Part shown: in pieces, positions 47,491-59,905 of the stretch
Position numbering within the stretch: the first letter of the stretch is position 1
How the letters are laid out: every line of letters starts with the position of its first letter
Assembly (NCBI GenBank): GCA_026874595.1
Contig: CM049320.1
Span: 44,838,714 to 44,902,713, forward strand
Length of the DNA stretch: 64,000 nucleotides
Source of the DNA: Sipunculus nudus
Taxonomy: Eukaryota; Annelida; Sipuncula; Golfingiida; Sipunculidae
Direction of reading: 5' to 3'
Notes under the pieces: generated by a model
What the model saw: only the letters and a program-made list of their open reading frames with translations
What the model was told of the DNA's origin: nothing
Databases searched by the model: none
Made by a program: the position numbers and the translations under genes

Positions 47491-47689
47491 TCTGGGCTGG
47501 CTGGTCCTGGCGGCCTAGGCTTTGATCACAAGTTTTCAGCTGGAATATGACCACATTTTGTGGATGGCTTTCTCTACTAAAATTTGACATTTCTAAAAAT
47601 TCACCACGAATTAAACTTTCAGATTTACATGCATGCTTGGAAACATACGCGTTTTTATTCCAGCTGACTATAAGTTATCTAAAGCTATA

Positions 47690-48290
47690 GCGATGGTCCT
47701 TTGTCAGCCTTCCGTCCGTCCGGCCGTTCACTGGTGACGTTTTGAAACCGTTTGGTCCACGAATCCAAAATTCAAGATACATTTAGATGTCCCTAACTTC
47801 TCCTACTAAATCCAAACCTGGGTCACTGTGACTCGTTCCTTTGAGAAATTATGGAAAAACCTCAATTTTCCATAAAAAAAACTATTGTTACATTTCAGGA
47901 CTGCCTAATATCAAAACCACTTATATGTTTTTGATCTGATATTTAAGAGATTTATCTCTATGTATTTCCTATAAGTGTAGCGACGAAAACTGAAAAAAGG
48001 CCATATTTAAGGAGTTACCCCTACCGGAGGTATCACAAGCTGACATACCATTTTAACCGTCAGGATGTCTAGTTTTTCAAAACTGATATTGTGGTTGCCG
48101 CAGGTGTGTATAATACACTGATTTATCCCCTTTTCTGCCAAAACATTGGAAAAATAAAATTTTACTTGTTAATTTGTTATTTAATGAAATTATGTTGTTA
48201 AAGGTTACCAATGGTGGTTGCATCAACTCCATTCGATAAAATAGGCACATAGAAATATATGTCATAACCATTTATGGTAGTTATAGGTTT
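47690..48290 (-). repeat. Dispersed repeat family, copy B
   Basis: Inverse of copy A (28290-29590) at 47860-47930 and matches the inverse of copy C at 48005-48240 (CATCCTGAC with TTTTCAAAAC; TTTTCTGCCAAAACATTGG). Confidence 0.6.
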
Positions 48291-48912
48291 TCAAGGTTAA
48301 GAATATACCCTTAAATATACTATATGTATGATTTTTTTTCTTGCAAAAGTTAATATAATTTTTTTTTATTATTTTTTCTAATAATTGAATAAAACGAACT
48401 TTATAAAAGTGATACCGATTTTCCGATTCGTAATTCAGAATGTTCCTGTGGTGAAAATTTTCATTTGAAAGCAGTGACATGGGTACATGGTGGTCTACAA
48501 CCCCTCTTATTGTGACGACGCCTTAATCCAAAATTTTCAAATAATATCATTTTCACAAAACCTTGCATGCCAACGTTATTGGTATATCTTACTCTGGTGA
48601 AAGTATATTGCCATTTGTAATCAATAATGGTCATGTCAACTTTATTTGATGAAAAGTAATATATATCTCTTATGGTAAATTGGTAACGGGATTTAAGGCT
48701 ACTAAAAACCCCAAACATTGACAAACTCTCTTTTTTTAATTATTTACAATTTTATTTCATTTCCAATATATGAATATTATTCTCTCATATTAGGGGTTGG
48801 GATGATAACAATGACCACCCACCCACCCCCTGCTTATAAGTGCGTGTGTGGAGGGGGGGTGTACCCCAATCCCCCAACTCTGTAATGACGCCCCTAATGA
48901 CGGAACCTAATA

Positions 48913-49340
48913 TAGACCTGCGGCAGAGAGGGGTTTTACGGGGTCAAACCCCAACCCAAGGTATAACAAAACACAACCTATTTTTTTATTAGTAATGAAC
49001 TCCTCTACTTCCTGAAAAAATAGGTCGTGGTCTAAAAAGAGTATTTTGTCCAACATTTTCAGCCATGTTTCCATGGTAACCATTTTCATTTACAAGGTCA
49101 TAATAATTTTTAAATAAATAGCCATAACTCTGTTGTTTTTACACATAGAAAAATGAAACAAGCACCAAAATGTGGAAATTAACATGGGAATCTTTATTTG
49201 GTACATTTTGTATTCCTTTTTTGTTTAATTTATGGTAATATATGCAAATATATGTTAATTTTTTATATTAAAATCTACAATTGGCCATCTGAAATAAAAA
49301 AATGACCTAAAAATGTTACTCGTTCTTTGCTCAAAATTCC
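48913..49340. repeat. Left terminal inverted repeat of the Academ-like element
   Basis: Matches the inverse of 56780-57141, including CCCCAACC, AGGTATAACAAAACACAACC, AAAAAATAGGTCGTG, GTTTCCATGG and TATATGTTAATTTTT-type segments, with insertions and substitutions. Confidence 0.72.
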
Positions 49341-49657
49341 CTTTAGGACGAGGGAACATATATTCTTCATAATTTATTACTTTGGTTTGGTTATATGGTC
49401 TTTATATGCATGAAAATGTTTATAGAAAGAAAGTTACCATAATATTAAATTTGTACATATAGCCATACCTGGAACTGTTCTTGCAGTTAATAATTAACCT
49501 GCAACTATCTCTTTTACGGCTGGGCTGCGTGCTTATATAATATTCATCGAAAAAGCTAGTAAATGTTAACAGAGAATGTTATTTATATTCTGAAGACTAT
49601 GGTACATGTATTATAAAGATGGCGAATACGGGAAGTAACGTGTGTAAAACAATGTTG

Positions 49658-51375
49658 TTAATCATCTTCATTGTTGTCGGATTCCAGATCAAACTTATCA
49701 TTTGCACACTCATGTCCAAAGCATGCGCAGAAATCAGTGCACTTAAGTCCAGTTTTTATGCACTGACATTTCTTGGGGCCATTGCAATCCACATCAGTGC
49801 AATATAAATGTGTTAAGTTGCGGACTTCTTTTGGGGCCAACTCCTTTGTGTACATGACGGGCTGAAGAAAGCCATCCGTGGACAGTTCCCACCCGTTGCC
49901 TTCAGGATGCCAGATATCAGGATCGGGAACATGAATTTGGCACCAGAGGGCGCATTGATATCGGGCCCTCTTTACATGCTGCTCAAAGGCATCCTCGGTC
50001 GGGGGTAGTTGTGCAGCTGAGCGGTCCGTAGTGGAGGCCACGACATACCGTATCTTGTCAAGAGTAGGGCATTGTCTTCCATAGAGTTGAAGCACAAATT
50101 TCCGTGCAACATTTGTATCATTGACATCACTGCCAGACATCCCAAAGGTCCTGAGCGCGTCAGGCGTCTTCTTCACATGTTCTTCGAGATTTGAGAAGAC
50201 AGAGCGTTTTCCAATTCCGAAAAAGGCACTTGTGGTATCGCAACCTGTAAGTGCATGAGCTGCAGGAAGGCTGTTACAAAAATCACGGCCCATCTTCTTC
50301 ATAATGTCACTGACAGGGATGAAGCGCCGTCTGTCTCTTCTAGATGTGGTATGCCCTGCCTGCATGTACACACTTTTGGCAAGCATGCCTATGCTACTGT
50401 AATATAGCAGCAGTACCAGCACATCTGTGTCATCACTGCGGATGATTAATCGGTCGACAGTATCATGCAGATGGACGGCGTGGAGGACCATGCGTGTGTC
50501 AGCTTCTTCCTGAGTGCTGAAAAGACTTGGCAACTCAGCCACACCTAAATGACTGACCTTTTTTACCACCTGACCATCCATAAAACCTCCGGCAAGAATG
50601 ATGCACTGTTTGCTGGTCAGGATATGTGGTGCCCTGTACTCAATGAAAGTGGAAATGAATACCTCAAGACCCGCTTTGTTCAAGGATTTGCGCATGAACT
50701 GCTTGAAATTCGGTACGGATCGACTTGCTCTTATTGCATAATTTGGTCCGCCTTCGTCACCGCGACGCTGTCTTTCAAGTTGCTTAATAAACCGGGGTTT
50801 ATCGTATCTATCAAACACAAGTTCAACTACCTTAACACCTAAATTGCCATCCAAGAGTCGTTGGATACATTGCAAAACCATGACACCCAAATCTTCAAAT
50901 GTTACAAACTGGCTTTCATTCATACTTTGAAGCAGGGCCATACCATCGATGATGTAGGCTGTGCTAGGTCCTGCTGGCAAGTTATGTACCTCTGCACACG
51001 AAGCCTCAAGCTTCTTCGCCAAGTCAGCCTTTACTGATTTCCTCATTGTCCCATCATCATGGAAAAGGGACGGAGGAATACTGGCCAGCTCATGCCCAAG
51101 AACTTCCTCAAGGTTAACCCCCCGTTGCTTGGACACAACCAGTAATCGACGAAAGAGGACCTCAGAGTCGATCAAGATTTTATCTGCGTTACCTGATTTC
51201 ACCTCGTGATACATGTTTGCAAATGTGAGAACCTTCAAGCGGGGATACGTCTCCCAAAAACTTTTTGATTTATCCACTAATCTCTGCTTCACAAATGATT
51301 CCTCTTTCTTGTGCCAGTTTCCAAGAATCTGTTGAGGCTTTCTCGAACTGGTGCAGATGCAACTTGTCCTGTTAT
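49658..51375 (-). pseudogene. XPG/FEN1-type nuclease and Cys8 finger of the Academ-like transposase
   Basis: The 544-residue frame (to 51292, with sense codons back to 51375) shows nuclease features: 'QEEADTRMVLHA' and 'LIIRSDDTDVLVLLL' carry the acidic residues at the positions of FEN1 'EAEA' and 'DMD', and 'HALTGCDTTSAFFGIGK' matches the FEN1/XPG 'LLGCDY...GIG' helix motif. The C-terminus has exactly eight cysteines, C-x4-C-x5-C-x1-C-x6-C-x3-C-x1-C-x4-C ('CTDVDC' to 'CFGHEC'), tesmin-like, then an acidic tail. This is a common repeat-encoded protein type in invertebrates. Its N-terminus continues the frame at 51380-52084 after two frame shifts around 51290-51385, so it is the C-terminal part of a larger transposase rather than a separate gene. 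Confidence 0.82.
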
Positions 51376-51379
51376 TATA

Positions 51380-52354
51380 TTAATTAGTTTCCAGGTCAAA
51401 GGGATTTTGGCATTTTTCAGCAACATCCATTATTTGCACTACATCACTTTCATCTTTTGCTATGCGCAACTTCCCGCATTCTTTATGAGTTGTGTCGGTC
51501 TTTCCCTTTGTGTCACATAAGCCCCTGAATGCTACCAGGTATTCTTCAGTCACATGCCTAGTCACTAGCCAACGTGTCAGTGCACCTTTACGGAGGGTTA
51601 GACCAACTACACCACCTTTGCTCTTTCCGTCACGATTTACAGTTTGTTCAAGAGCCTGGTCAGTTGCTACTGCATTGAATCTGTGCTCAGCAGATCGTCT
51701 GATAACAAATCCCCCACCATGCAAGTATTTGTAGCTTGAAGGGTGTTTGTGCTCGAGTGCCTTCATGTCGCTGATATATGTTGGCACAAACTTTGAATAA
51801 GCATGCCTGCCTGCAGCAGTAAGCCATGGAAGAGTGTCACGTACAGACTGTAGATGGAGCTCGAAATTTGCCTCACGTTCAGCTCTCAGCAGACGCAGTA
51901 ATAGATCACCACCTTCAAGGAATGTATCACAGTATGCGAAGGTCTCTGACTGCTCGCGACCAACCTTTCTATATTCTGAGATTAATTGAAGCAGAGGGTC
52001 CACTTGCTTCCCAGCAAGATCAGATGGCACACAGAAAGCTGTTGTTCCATCTTTGGTATAAATTGCCTCTTTCAATTCTTCCAATTACTTGACATTCTCT
52101 AGTGGGCATACTTCTCTCTTCTGTTTTTTAAGCCAGCACTTCATTGCCCTAAGGAAAAGTCTGAAAAGTGCCTCATGCACCAGTTTAAAAGCTCGAATGC
52201 CTCTTGCATAGTGCTTTCCAAGAAGAAGGCGCCTGGCTGAGTCATGTGCGTATATGTCTGACTCTGTCAAAAGGGCTAATAGACCTCCATCGGCATAGAG
52301 GCTTCCAAGACTGACAATGTATGCCATTGTCAGGTGCATTCCTCCAACACGCAT
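51380..52354 (-). pseudogene. Academ-like transposase, central and late catalytic region
   Basis: Two frames (52085-52354 and 51380-52084) adjoin. The first has 'RVGGMHLTMAYIVSLGSLYA' and 'LLLGKHYARGIRAFKLVHEA'. The second has 'YISDMKALEHKHPSSYKYL', 'GGGFVIRRS' and 'DQALEQTVNRDGKSKGG', where the glutamate of 'LEQ' is a plausible last catalytic acid of an RNase H-fold transposase. The segment order matches repeat-encoded proteins widespread in invertebrates. A stop (TAA, 52085-52087) separates the two frames. Catalytic assignment is inference from motif position. Confidence 0.7.
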
Positions 52355-52667
52355 TGTGACTTTTCCGTCAAGTAGGGGAGGGCGAGACCACAGAATTTCT
52401 TGTGCTTTGGCATTGTATGAGATTTATGAATATGGACAAGCCTTAAGGGTAGAAGGGTATTGGAAAGGGTCGCATACAATGAATGGTCATCCCGGCCCGT
52501 CACTCGGTAAGAGCAGCCTTTTTCCTGGGACATCGGTAAGGGGCAACTTCTTTCGGTTGACAACCATTATTAAATTTAATAGTAGATAGTCAAAATGTAT
52601 TTATGTGTTCTTTACTGGTCATTGTTCCGTTTGAAATGGAACAGAAAAAGTCCATTCGTGTTTATAT

Positions 52668-53630
52668 TTACCAGTGCATCACTTCATCATTTGAGTCGGT
52701 AATTGTAATGGACTTCTGGCCAACCCTAAGAATATGATGGTCTGGATCAGCAGATACCACACCCCTCTTGTATACCACTGCAGCCAAAGCATGTGTAGTG
52801 GCCTTGCCATCAAGAGTTTCTTCATTTTGATCGAAGTTATCGATTGCTGCATCAATATGTGTTTTGTCTTCGGGTAACCCACGAATCCCTTGTGGTATAT
52901 ACATGTCTTGTTCTTGTTGGTTCAATGCAACAGAGGTCAGGAATCTGCGGACCTCATCGTAAGGAATGCTGTGTCCTAGACTATGAAGAACTTCCACCAG
53001 CTGCCTGCTTCCATACTCATGATGAGCATAGAGTCCTAGCCCTAGGGTTATTGGCGTTTGCACCTGTGCAGATAAGGCAATTATAGAATGGCAGATAGAA
53101 ATGATTGACAGGACATCCTTCTGTGTCTCTTTATTGGTACAAGTGGAGGCAGCTTGATACGACTTTTCATCAGTTAGCCAGGATATGAAATCATACAGAA
53201 GATTTGGTACAAAATCTGCACATGATGGGAGATTTTTTATCTGAGGTAGGGATGTAGTGGTTATTGGTAGTTTTTATCTGTGCAATTTCATGCCTTAGAA
53301 TATCTACTGCAGTGTGGAGAATAGATGTACTACTTTGTGGTTGATCTTGTTAAGTGAGGTCAGAATTGTCTAACATTTGACCCTCCAGTTGTGTTCATAA
53401 AATTCAGATGCTTTATGTAAAGCATCTCCTACTGTAACTGTGCTTGAACATACCAAATCTGAAAGGTCTCTGCGTTCAATGAATGCCAGTTTATCACCAA
53501 AATGCTGTTTTAGTTTTTTTTTAATTTTCCAGGAATACACATGCTGGTTGCTACCTGCATTGGCTAGCTTATTCCTGTAACTGTCGGTGATATATGCAAG
53601 TGGTAAAACAATTTTTCTGCCTGATAACAA
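52668..53630 (-). pseudogene. Academ-like transposase, N-terminal catalytic region
   Basis: The frame at 52668-53063 reads 'TPITLGLGLYAHHEYGSRQL', 'SLGHSIPYDEVRRFL' and 'HIDAAIDNFDQNEETLDGKA' followed by 'TTHALAAVVY'; the aspartates of 'DNFD' are likely catalytic. The frame at 53370-53630 is lysine-rich ('YSWKIKKKLKQHFGDKLAF') and has no clear domain. About 300 bp between them and 310 bp before 52354 have no long frame, so introns or deletions are possible. Confidence 0.6.
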
Positions 53631-53654
53631 ATCAATTTGAAATTCTTCAACAAT

Positions 53655-54326
53655 TTAGTTGAAGCACTGTTCAAATACTGATTCTATCATTTCGCTTACA
53701 TCCCTGCGACACGCGGCATCAATGTTTCGTTGTGTTATGTAAGCTGCATAACATTTTCTATGATACTTTGCATCAAACGCAAAAAGATCCGAGTAAGATA
53801 TCATTCGCATAATAACTTTTTCATCATTTCGGGCCTTGGCTGCATCAAGTACATTCTGCCGTGTATTTCCACCTGTACTGGTTGATATGGGGGTCAGCTT
53901 TTCTCCTTTATTGTAGACCTTACCACATATAAAACAGTCATGTCTGATGGAAAAGGAAGACGTTTCTTCCCTGGTGATACGGTTTTTTGTTTTTTCTAAA
54001 GTTGCATGAGGCTGGGGAAGGTTGTTTTGATAAAAATGCTGAAGATTCGATTTACTCGTGTATGAACTACGACATAATTTGTGAAAAACAATTCTTATCT
54101 TTCCAGAGCATATTTCCTCTTTAAAAGGGAAAATGTCATGATAGACATCATCCTTGCGTTTTTCAGCTGCATCAAACAAAGCAATGAGGCCAGATATTGT
54201 TGGATTTTTAACCACGGTCTTGTAATTGGACTCTCTTCCTGTGGGCAGACACTTCTTACATATAACACAAGTATTGGCATTTAGCTTAGTTGAACGTTGC
54301 CGTTTGGATTGTGGTTCTAGATTCAT
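53655..54326 (-). pseudogene. Academ-like transposase N-terminus with paired cysteine/histidine modules
   Basis: The 223-residue frame starts MNLEPQSKRQRST, with a basic, nuclear-localisation-like lead. It contains two similar modules: 'CVICKKCL' ... 'FHKLCRSSYTSKSN' and 'CFICGKVY' ... 'YHRKCYAAYI', each a C-x2-C then H-x3-C arrangement that could bind zinc and DNA. The ATG follows AT-rich, non-coding sequence, so this is probably the true start of the transposase. The frame ends 'SVFEQCFN' just before 53630, where the next frame begins. Confidence 0.7.
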
Positions 54327-56021
54327 GGTCCAAAGTAGATAAAACTGAAAAAATTGTAAAGGTCTTAAAGCAATATATCCAAAATTTACTTTCCTATAGA
54401 TCTATTAAATTAAGAACAGGTTAGTGACCCATTGGTCAAGACGCCCAGCTGACCTGCGGCACATTCATTGTATCAAAAAGATTTTAACAAAGCAAATAAC
54501 TGGCGTACTTTTTTATATGCATCATACGTCTGTTAAAACACTTTCAGCTCATAATCAATCTATGACTTTAACCATTATAATTTTAAGTATGACTTCATTT
54601 TCTATTTATGAAATGCCATAACATTTTTCATATATGGTATAACTTTTAGTCAAATTTACTGAGCACTTAAGTTGAAAGCTGCTGCTAACACCCGGTTACC
54701 TTATCAGTCCCTCCATTTGGACCTGCGACAACCGCCTTACAACAAACTGCAGGACACTGACTGTCAATAATGAAGCTTTGTAGGTGAGCTGAGGAGCCCT
54801 GAATCCATGGTTAATGACACCGTGTGTGGAATCCTGGGTTTTATTGAAAAGTGACAGGCCATGAATATAAAAGGGAAGGGAAAAACAAAAAAAGCTTTGC
54901 TTAGGGCATGGAAACATGATATAAGAGTGGTCCAAGGGACAAATCTATATACAGAGCGTTGGGGGATCGCTTTGGGGGCACAGGGAAAATGGTGAGTTAT
55001 AGTAGGATATAAGGGCCTCAACTGTCGTGCTCATTTGATAAAACTAACCACAGTCAATAAACTTACCATGATTCATGGCGATTCATTTACCGACACATAA
55101 AAAAAGGTTTATCTTCGCAGTATCATAAATAAAAATTAATACACTTAAAATAGAATATACTGTTGTCACCACCAGTCTATTTCAACTGATTACTGTGGCC
55201 AATATGCATTAATTTACAGTCTGGGGACAATACGTCAACCCACAGCCGAGAAATTAATGTGGTTTTTTTTGTGTAATTTTTAAGCCTAAAAATAAATTTA
55301 GCTAAATTATGATAAATGTAGGGCCTCCACTATTCCCACCAATAATAAACCTATCAAAGACGAACAGACCATCTGCCATCATATATTTCACGTATATCGG
55401 TGCCTTAAATATTGAAATATTAAATACAATGGACTCTTATTCAGATCGTTCAAGGCCAAAATGCACAGATCCTCCGGTGCACAGGTTATCTGTTTTGTTT
55501 ATCTCCATGTGTTTAAAACGGGGGGGGGGGGGGCCAAAATGGCGACGGATCTAAATCAAAACAAGGATTTCGGGTTTCAATTAGGGTGAGTTTTAAAATC
55601 TTCACATACTCTCATATAGCTTGTTATAATTCAATTATACCACTATAAACACACGCAATATAATCAACTCCCATGGTTCGACTCTTTGTCATACATACTT
55701 CACAGCGCCATTAAAACTTAAATAATAAAACAAGAAAAAAAGTCTATGTATAAGTAAGATAGGGGAATAAGTACCTTTATAAATATATGGGATGTAGATG
55801 TTAACATAAGAAAGTGTATAAAAATACTTACCTGTCTGTAAGTGGTAAGATTTCAAAATGTGGAAAGCTCTTCTTTACTCTTCTCATGGTATGGCATGAT
55901 GATGACAGTTACACTTATGCCGCGGCATCACATTATTACGTCATAATGGTTATGGCAATACATAATATATATATATATATATACGTCACTTATATGATAA
56001 TAATATATAAACATTACTTAT

Positions 56022-56061
<40 letters not shown>

Positions 56062-56207
56062 ATATGGGAAGCTACGATGCAACTCGGTCCATTTAAAGCT
56101 AATGCAAAGTTTTCAAACGAGTCAAATGCATATACGCTATTGTATGTTACCAAATGAATTTGTACAAATGCCTTGGCACTTGCTTTTTAGCTAACATTAT
56201 ATATATG

Positions 56208-56257
<50 letters not shown>

Positions 56258-56779
56258 TTATGTGTATGAATTATTAAGACAATGCAACTGCTGAAATTAT
56301 TTTTATTGAAAGCTAAATACAAGGTTATTATTTTTTCAGTGTCGTTCTATAAATATATATTTCACAAAATTGACACATAACATTATAATGAAACTTGCAT
56401 TAATTGTGAATAATGAGAAGTGTTTTCTTTAATATGTTTATTGAATAATTAAGTATTATATTATATATTTTTTAGAAACAAACAATGAAGCAAAAAATGC
56501 TCAAAATTCTTATTGGACAATTTTCGCAATGTAGCTTAAAGTAAATTGAAGTATGCTGTTTTTTATTAGTTACTGTTTCAATTTCCACAGAGTTAGCCTA
56601 ATTTGCATATATCTATTTCTGGCTGTTTAATAATAATATACCCATTTAACCCTGGCATATTTTATATTAATTTATTCCTTAGTTGATGGTCTTTCCATCT
56701 GATAACATTTTGTGGCTCCTTTTTTTCTACATTTTCAAAACTACAGAAAATATAATTGCATATATAGCCAATTTTAAAA
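54327..56779. other. 5' non-coding part of the Academ-like element with AT microsatellites
   Basis: No ORF. (AT)n runs occur at about 55966-55982, 56024-56058 and 56212-56254; a 14-base G run lies at 55520-55533 beside GGCCAAAATGGCGACGG. Confidence 0.55.
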
Positions 56780-57141
56780 TAAAAATTAACATAAATTTAC
56801 ATAAACAATATGCAGATATCTTAATTGTTTAAAAAATCTTTCGGTTTTCTAAATCAGTGAATGAAATGTTACATTTTGATGAAAACTGCACGTTCCTATC
56901 GTTAATATTAATCAAGATATTAACATAAAAGTTAAAATAATTACTTCACCTAAAAGTTGATAGGTTGCCATGGAAACAGGTCAATAAATATGCCAAAAAA
57001 CAATTATCTAAAATCACGACCTATTTTTTTCTGAATGAGGGGATGACTACCTCTAATAAGATGTAGGTTGTGTTTTGTTATACCTCCGGTTGGGGTTACA
57101 CCTATTTTTAAGCCCCTTTTAGGAGGTTGGCCGCTAGTCTA
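56780..57141. repeat. Right terminal inverted repeat of the Academ-like element
   Basis: Inverse counterpart of 48913-49340; ends CCGCTAGTCTA before the flanking ATAACAACA. Confidence 0.72.
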
Positions 57142-57290
57142 ATAACAACATATCACGTTTAGATGTTAAAACAATAACAAAAAACCACTGAGATAAATCT
57201 TGTAAACAATGTATTGTAAACAATGTGTCTACGTCAAGGCCTAATAAATTTTTTAAACTATTAAGCCTCCCGGACGAGCTCACAATTTTA

Positions 57291-58146
57291 TGTTACGGAA
57301 CCTAATAACAACAGATCACGTAGTCGTGACGAGCATAAATTTTGTTACGGAGATAAATAAAAATCAGAATCTGTAACACTAGGCAGCGTGAAATGTCTAG
57401 GGGAATGAATAAAGTGGGTTTTTTTTTTGTTAATAAATAATTATAATTTAGTCTTAAAACACCCCTAACATTACAATACACTAAATGAATACAATTACAC
57501 AGTAAAAGAACAGTATCACAGTAAAGCAATACAATTACAGAGTATAATAAATAAAGTGTACAGCACGGGAGTGTCCGGATCCTAGGCTTTTCTGGATACC
57601 ACCACTGTCACAGCTCAATAAGTCCTTTAAAACATATAATCTAGATGAACAGTACACGTAAATCTTCTCAGAAAATAATAGTCCAATTCAATCCCGAAAT
57701 TAATCTGTTGTAATCTAAAATAGTCCCAAAGGCAAACTGAAGACTTAATAAAATCTGTTACAAAGTTCGAAGAATATCTATAAATGCTGCAATTATCGGA
57801 AAGTTCAACAAACTGACTTTACTGACTCTTCCGTGTCCTCTGATATTTTTTTTTCTCTCCTCCCCCGGCTCTAAACACAGCCCCTAATTAATAGCTTCTC
57901 ATCCCAAAGCCTAGAAACTTCTATTTCATGAACAATCCAAAACACACAACAAAACATAATACACAGGCGCCCAAAGAACAATACAAGACACGCGCTCGTA
58001 GAGCGGGAACAGCCCAGAAAATTCCAGATTAGCACAAGCGCGTGTTTTTACACGCCAGGGTTCACGGCCAAAGCAATTGACGCCCAGGGTTTGAGCCTAA
58101 CACGAAACAGAATGTCAACAGCGCACAACAAAAGAGACACCTGTAA

Positions 58147-58147
<1 letters not shown>
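57291..58147 (-). mobile_element. Solo gypsy LTR, same family as 616-1440
   Basis: The segment is the reverse complement of the left LTR: TGTTACGGAACCTAATA at one end and CACCTGTAAC at the other. Internal blocks such as ACACTAGGCAGCGTG and GGGGAATGAATA match closely. No pol or purine tract adjoins, so recombination between LTRs probably removed the rest. An (AT)n microsatellite begins at its outer end. Confidence 0.85.

Positions 58148-58148
<1 letters not shown>

Positions 58149-58204
<56 letters not shown>
58149..58204. repeat. (AT)n microsatellite, 56 bp
   Basis: Perfect AT dinucleotide run directly adjoining the solo LTR. Confidence 0.95.
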
Positions 58205-58206
<2 letters not shown>

Positions 58207-58519
58207 TTCTGCTTTGTACGCAATGGAAGATTGGTGCGACTATATCCTCTATTTCTTTTTTTTTACGATTTTAATTTTAAATTGTATCAATATAACCAAG
58301 TGGAATAGCAAGAACATACTGATGAATTTATGTTTTACCTGTAAGATGCGGTGCCAAAAATGGATTGGGGCCTTGCCTGTGACAATGGGCTACCTAGCAG
58401 TTAAAAACATTTTCAGCTCAGCATTGCCATATATTTTATTGTTATTTTACACAAAATAAACTTTTGCAGACCTCGCCTTTTCAACAAAGTTGCTTTGTAC
58501 AAAGACCCTTTTTGGATTA

Positions 58520-59905
58520 ATCGTCGAGGTCTTGCATCATTAAGGCCTACTATGGCACCCGTGATGTAGAGGTCTGGCATCATATAGGCCTATTATGGCA
58601 TCCGTGATGTAGAGGTCTGGCATCATATAGACCTATTATGGCATTCGTGATGTAGAGGTCTGGTATCATATAGGCCTCCTATGGCACCCTTAATGTAGAG
58701 GTCTGGCATCATACAGGCCTACTATGGCACCCTTGATGGAGATGTCTGGCATCATTAAGGCCTACTATAGCACCCGTGATGTAGAGGTCTGGCATCATTA
58801 AGGCCTACTATGGCACCCGTGATGATAGAGGTCTTGCATCAAATAGGCCTACTATGGCACCCGTGATGTAGAGGTCTGGCATCATTAAGGCCTACTATTG
58901 CACCCGTTATGTAGAGGTCTGGCATCATTAAGGCCTACTATGGCACCCGTGATGTAGAGATCTGGCATCATATAGGCCTACTATGCCACCCGTGATGTAG
59001 AGGTCTGGCATCATATAGGCCTACTATGGCACCCGTGATGTAGAGGTCTGGCATCATTAAGGCCTACTTTGGCACCCTTGATATAGAGGTCTGGCATCAT
59101 ATAGGCCTACTATGGCACCCGTGATGTAGAGGTCTGGCATCATATAGGCCCACTATGGCACCCGTTATGTAGAGGTATTGCATCATATAGGCCTACTATG
59201 GCACCGCTGATGTAGAGGTCTGGCTTCATATAGGCCTGCTATGGCACCCGTGATGTAGAGGTCTGGCATCATATAGGCCTGCTATGGCACCCGTGACGTA
59301 GAGGTCTGGCATCATTAAGGCCTACTATGGCACCCGTGATGTAGATGTCTGGCATCATTAAGGCTTACTATGGCACCTGTGTTGTAGAGGTATGGCATCA
59401 TTAAGGCCTACTATGGCACCTGTGATGTAGAGGTATGGCATCATTAAGGCCTACTATGGCACCTGTGATGTAGAGGTATGGCATCATTAAGGCCTACTAT
59501 GGCACCTGTGATGTAGAGGTATGGCATCATTAAGGCCTACTATGGCACCTGTGATGTAGAGGTCTGGCATCATTAAGGCCTACTATGGCACCTGTGATGT
59601 AGAGGTATGGCATCATTAAGGCCTACTATGGCACCTGTGATGTAGAGGTATGGCATCATTAAGGCCTACTATGGCACCTGTGATGTAGAGGTATGGCATC
59701 ATTAAGGCCTACTATGGCACCTGTGATGTAGAGGTATGGCATCATTAAGGCCTACTATGGCACCTGTGATGTAGAGGTATGGCATCATTAAGGCCTACTA
59801 TGGCACCCGTGATGTAGATGTCTGGCATCATTAAGGCCTACTATGGCACCTGTGTTGTAGAGGTATGGCATCATTAAGGCCTACTATGGCACCTGTGATG
59901 TAGAC
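58520..59905 (+). repeat. 43-bp minisatellite, about 32 copies
   Basis: The unit is GTAGAGGTCTGGCATCATTA followed by AGGCCTACTATGGCACCCGTGAT. Two positions sort copies into blocks: TCTGG/TATGG and CACCCGT/CACCTGT, and ATATAGG or ATTAAGG. The TATGG/CACCTGT type is confined to about 59390-59800, suggesting recent local expansion there. Confidence 0.95.

Larger units (their letters stand above)
48913..57141 (-). mobile_element. Academ-like DNA transposon, 8.2 kb, with long inverted repeats
   Basis: The element has inverted ends TAGACCTGCGGC (left) and TAGACTAGCGGC (read inward from the right), extending into diverged inverted repeats of about 400 bp (both contain AGGTATAACAAAACACAACC and TAGGTCGTG). 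ATA flanks both sides (48910-48912, 57142-57144). Inside, on the - strand, are remains of one long transposase ending in an XPG/FEN1-type nuclease and an eight-cysteine finger. That combination is how the Academ superfamily was described (Kapitonov and Jurka), with 3-4 bp duplications as I recall. The flanks look like a gypsy LTR end split by the insertion. The coding region has several frame disruptions and so is probably inactive. Confidence 0.68.
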
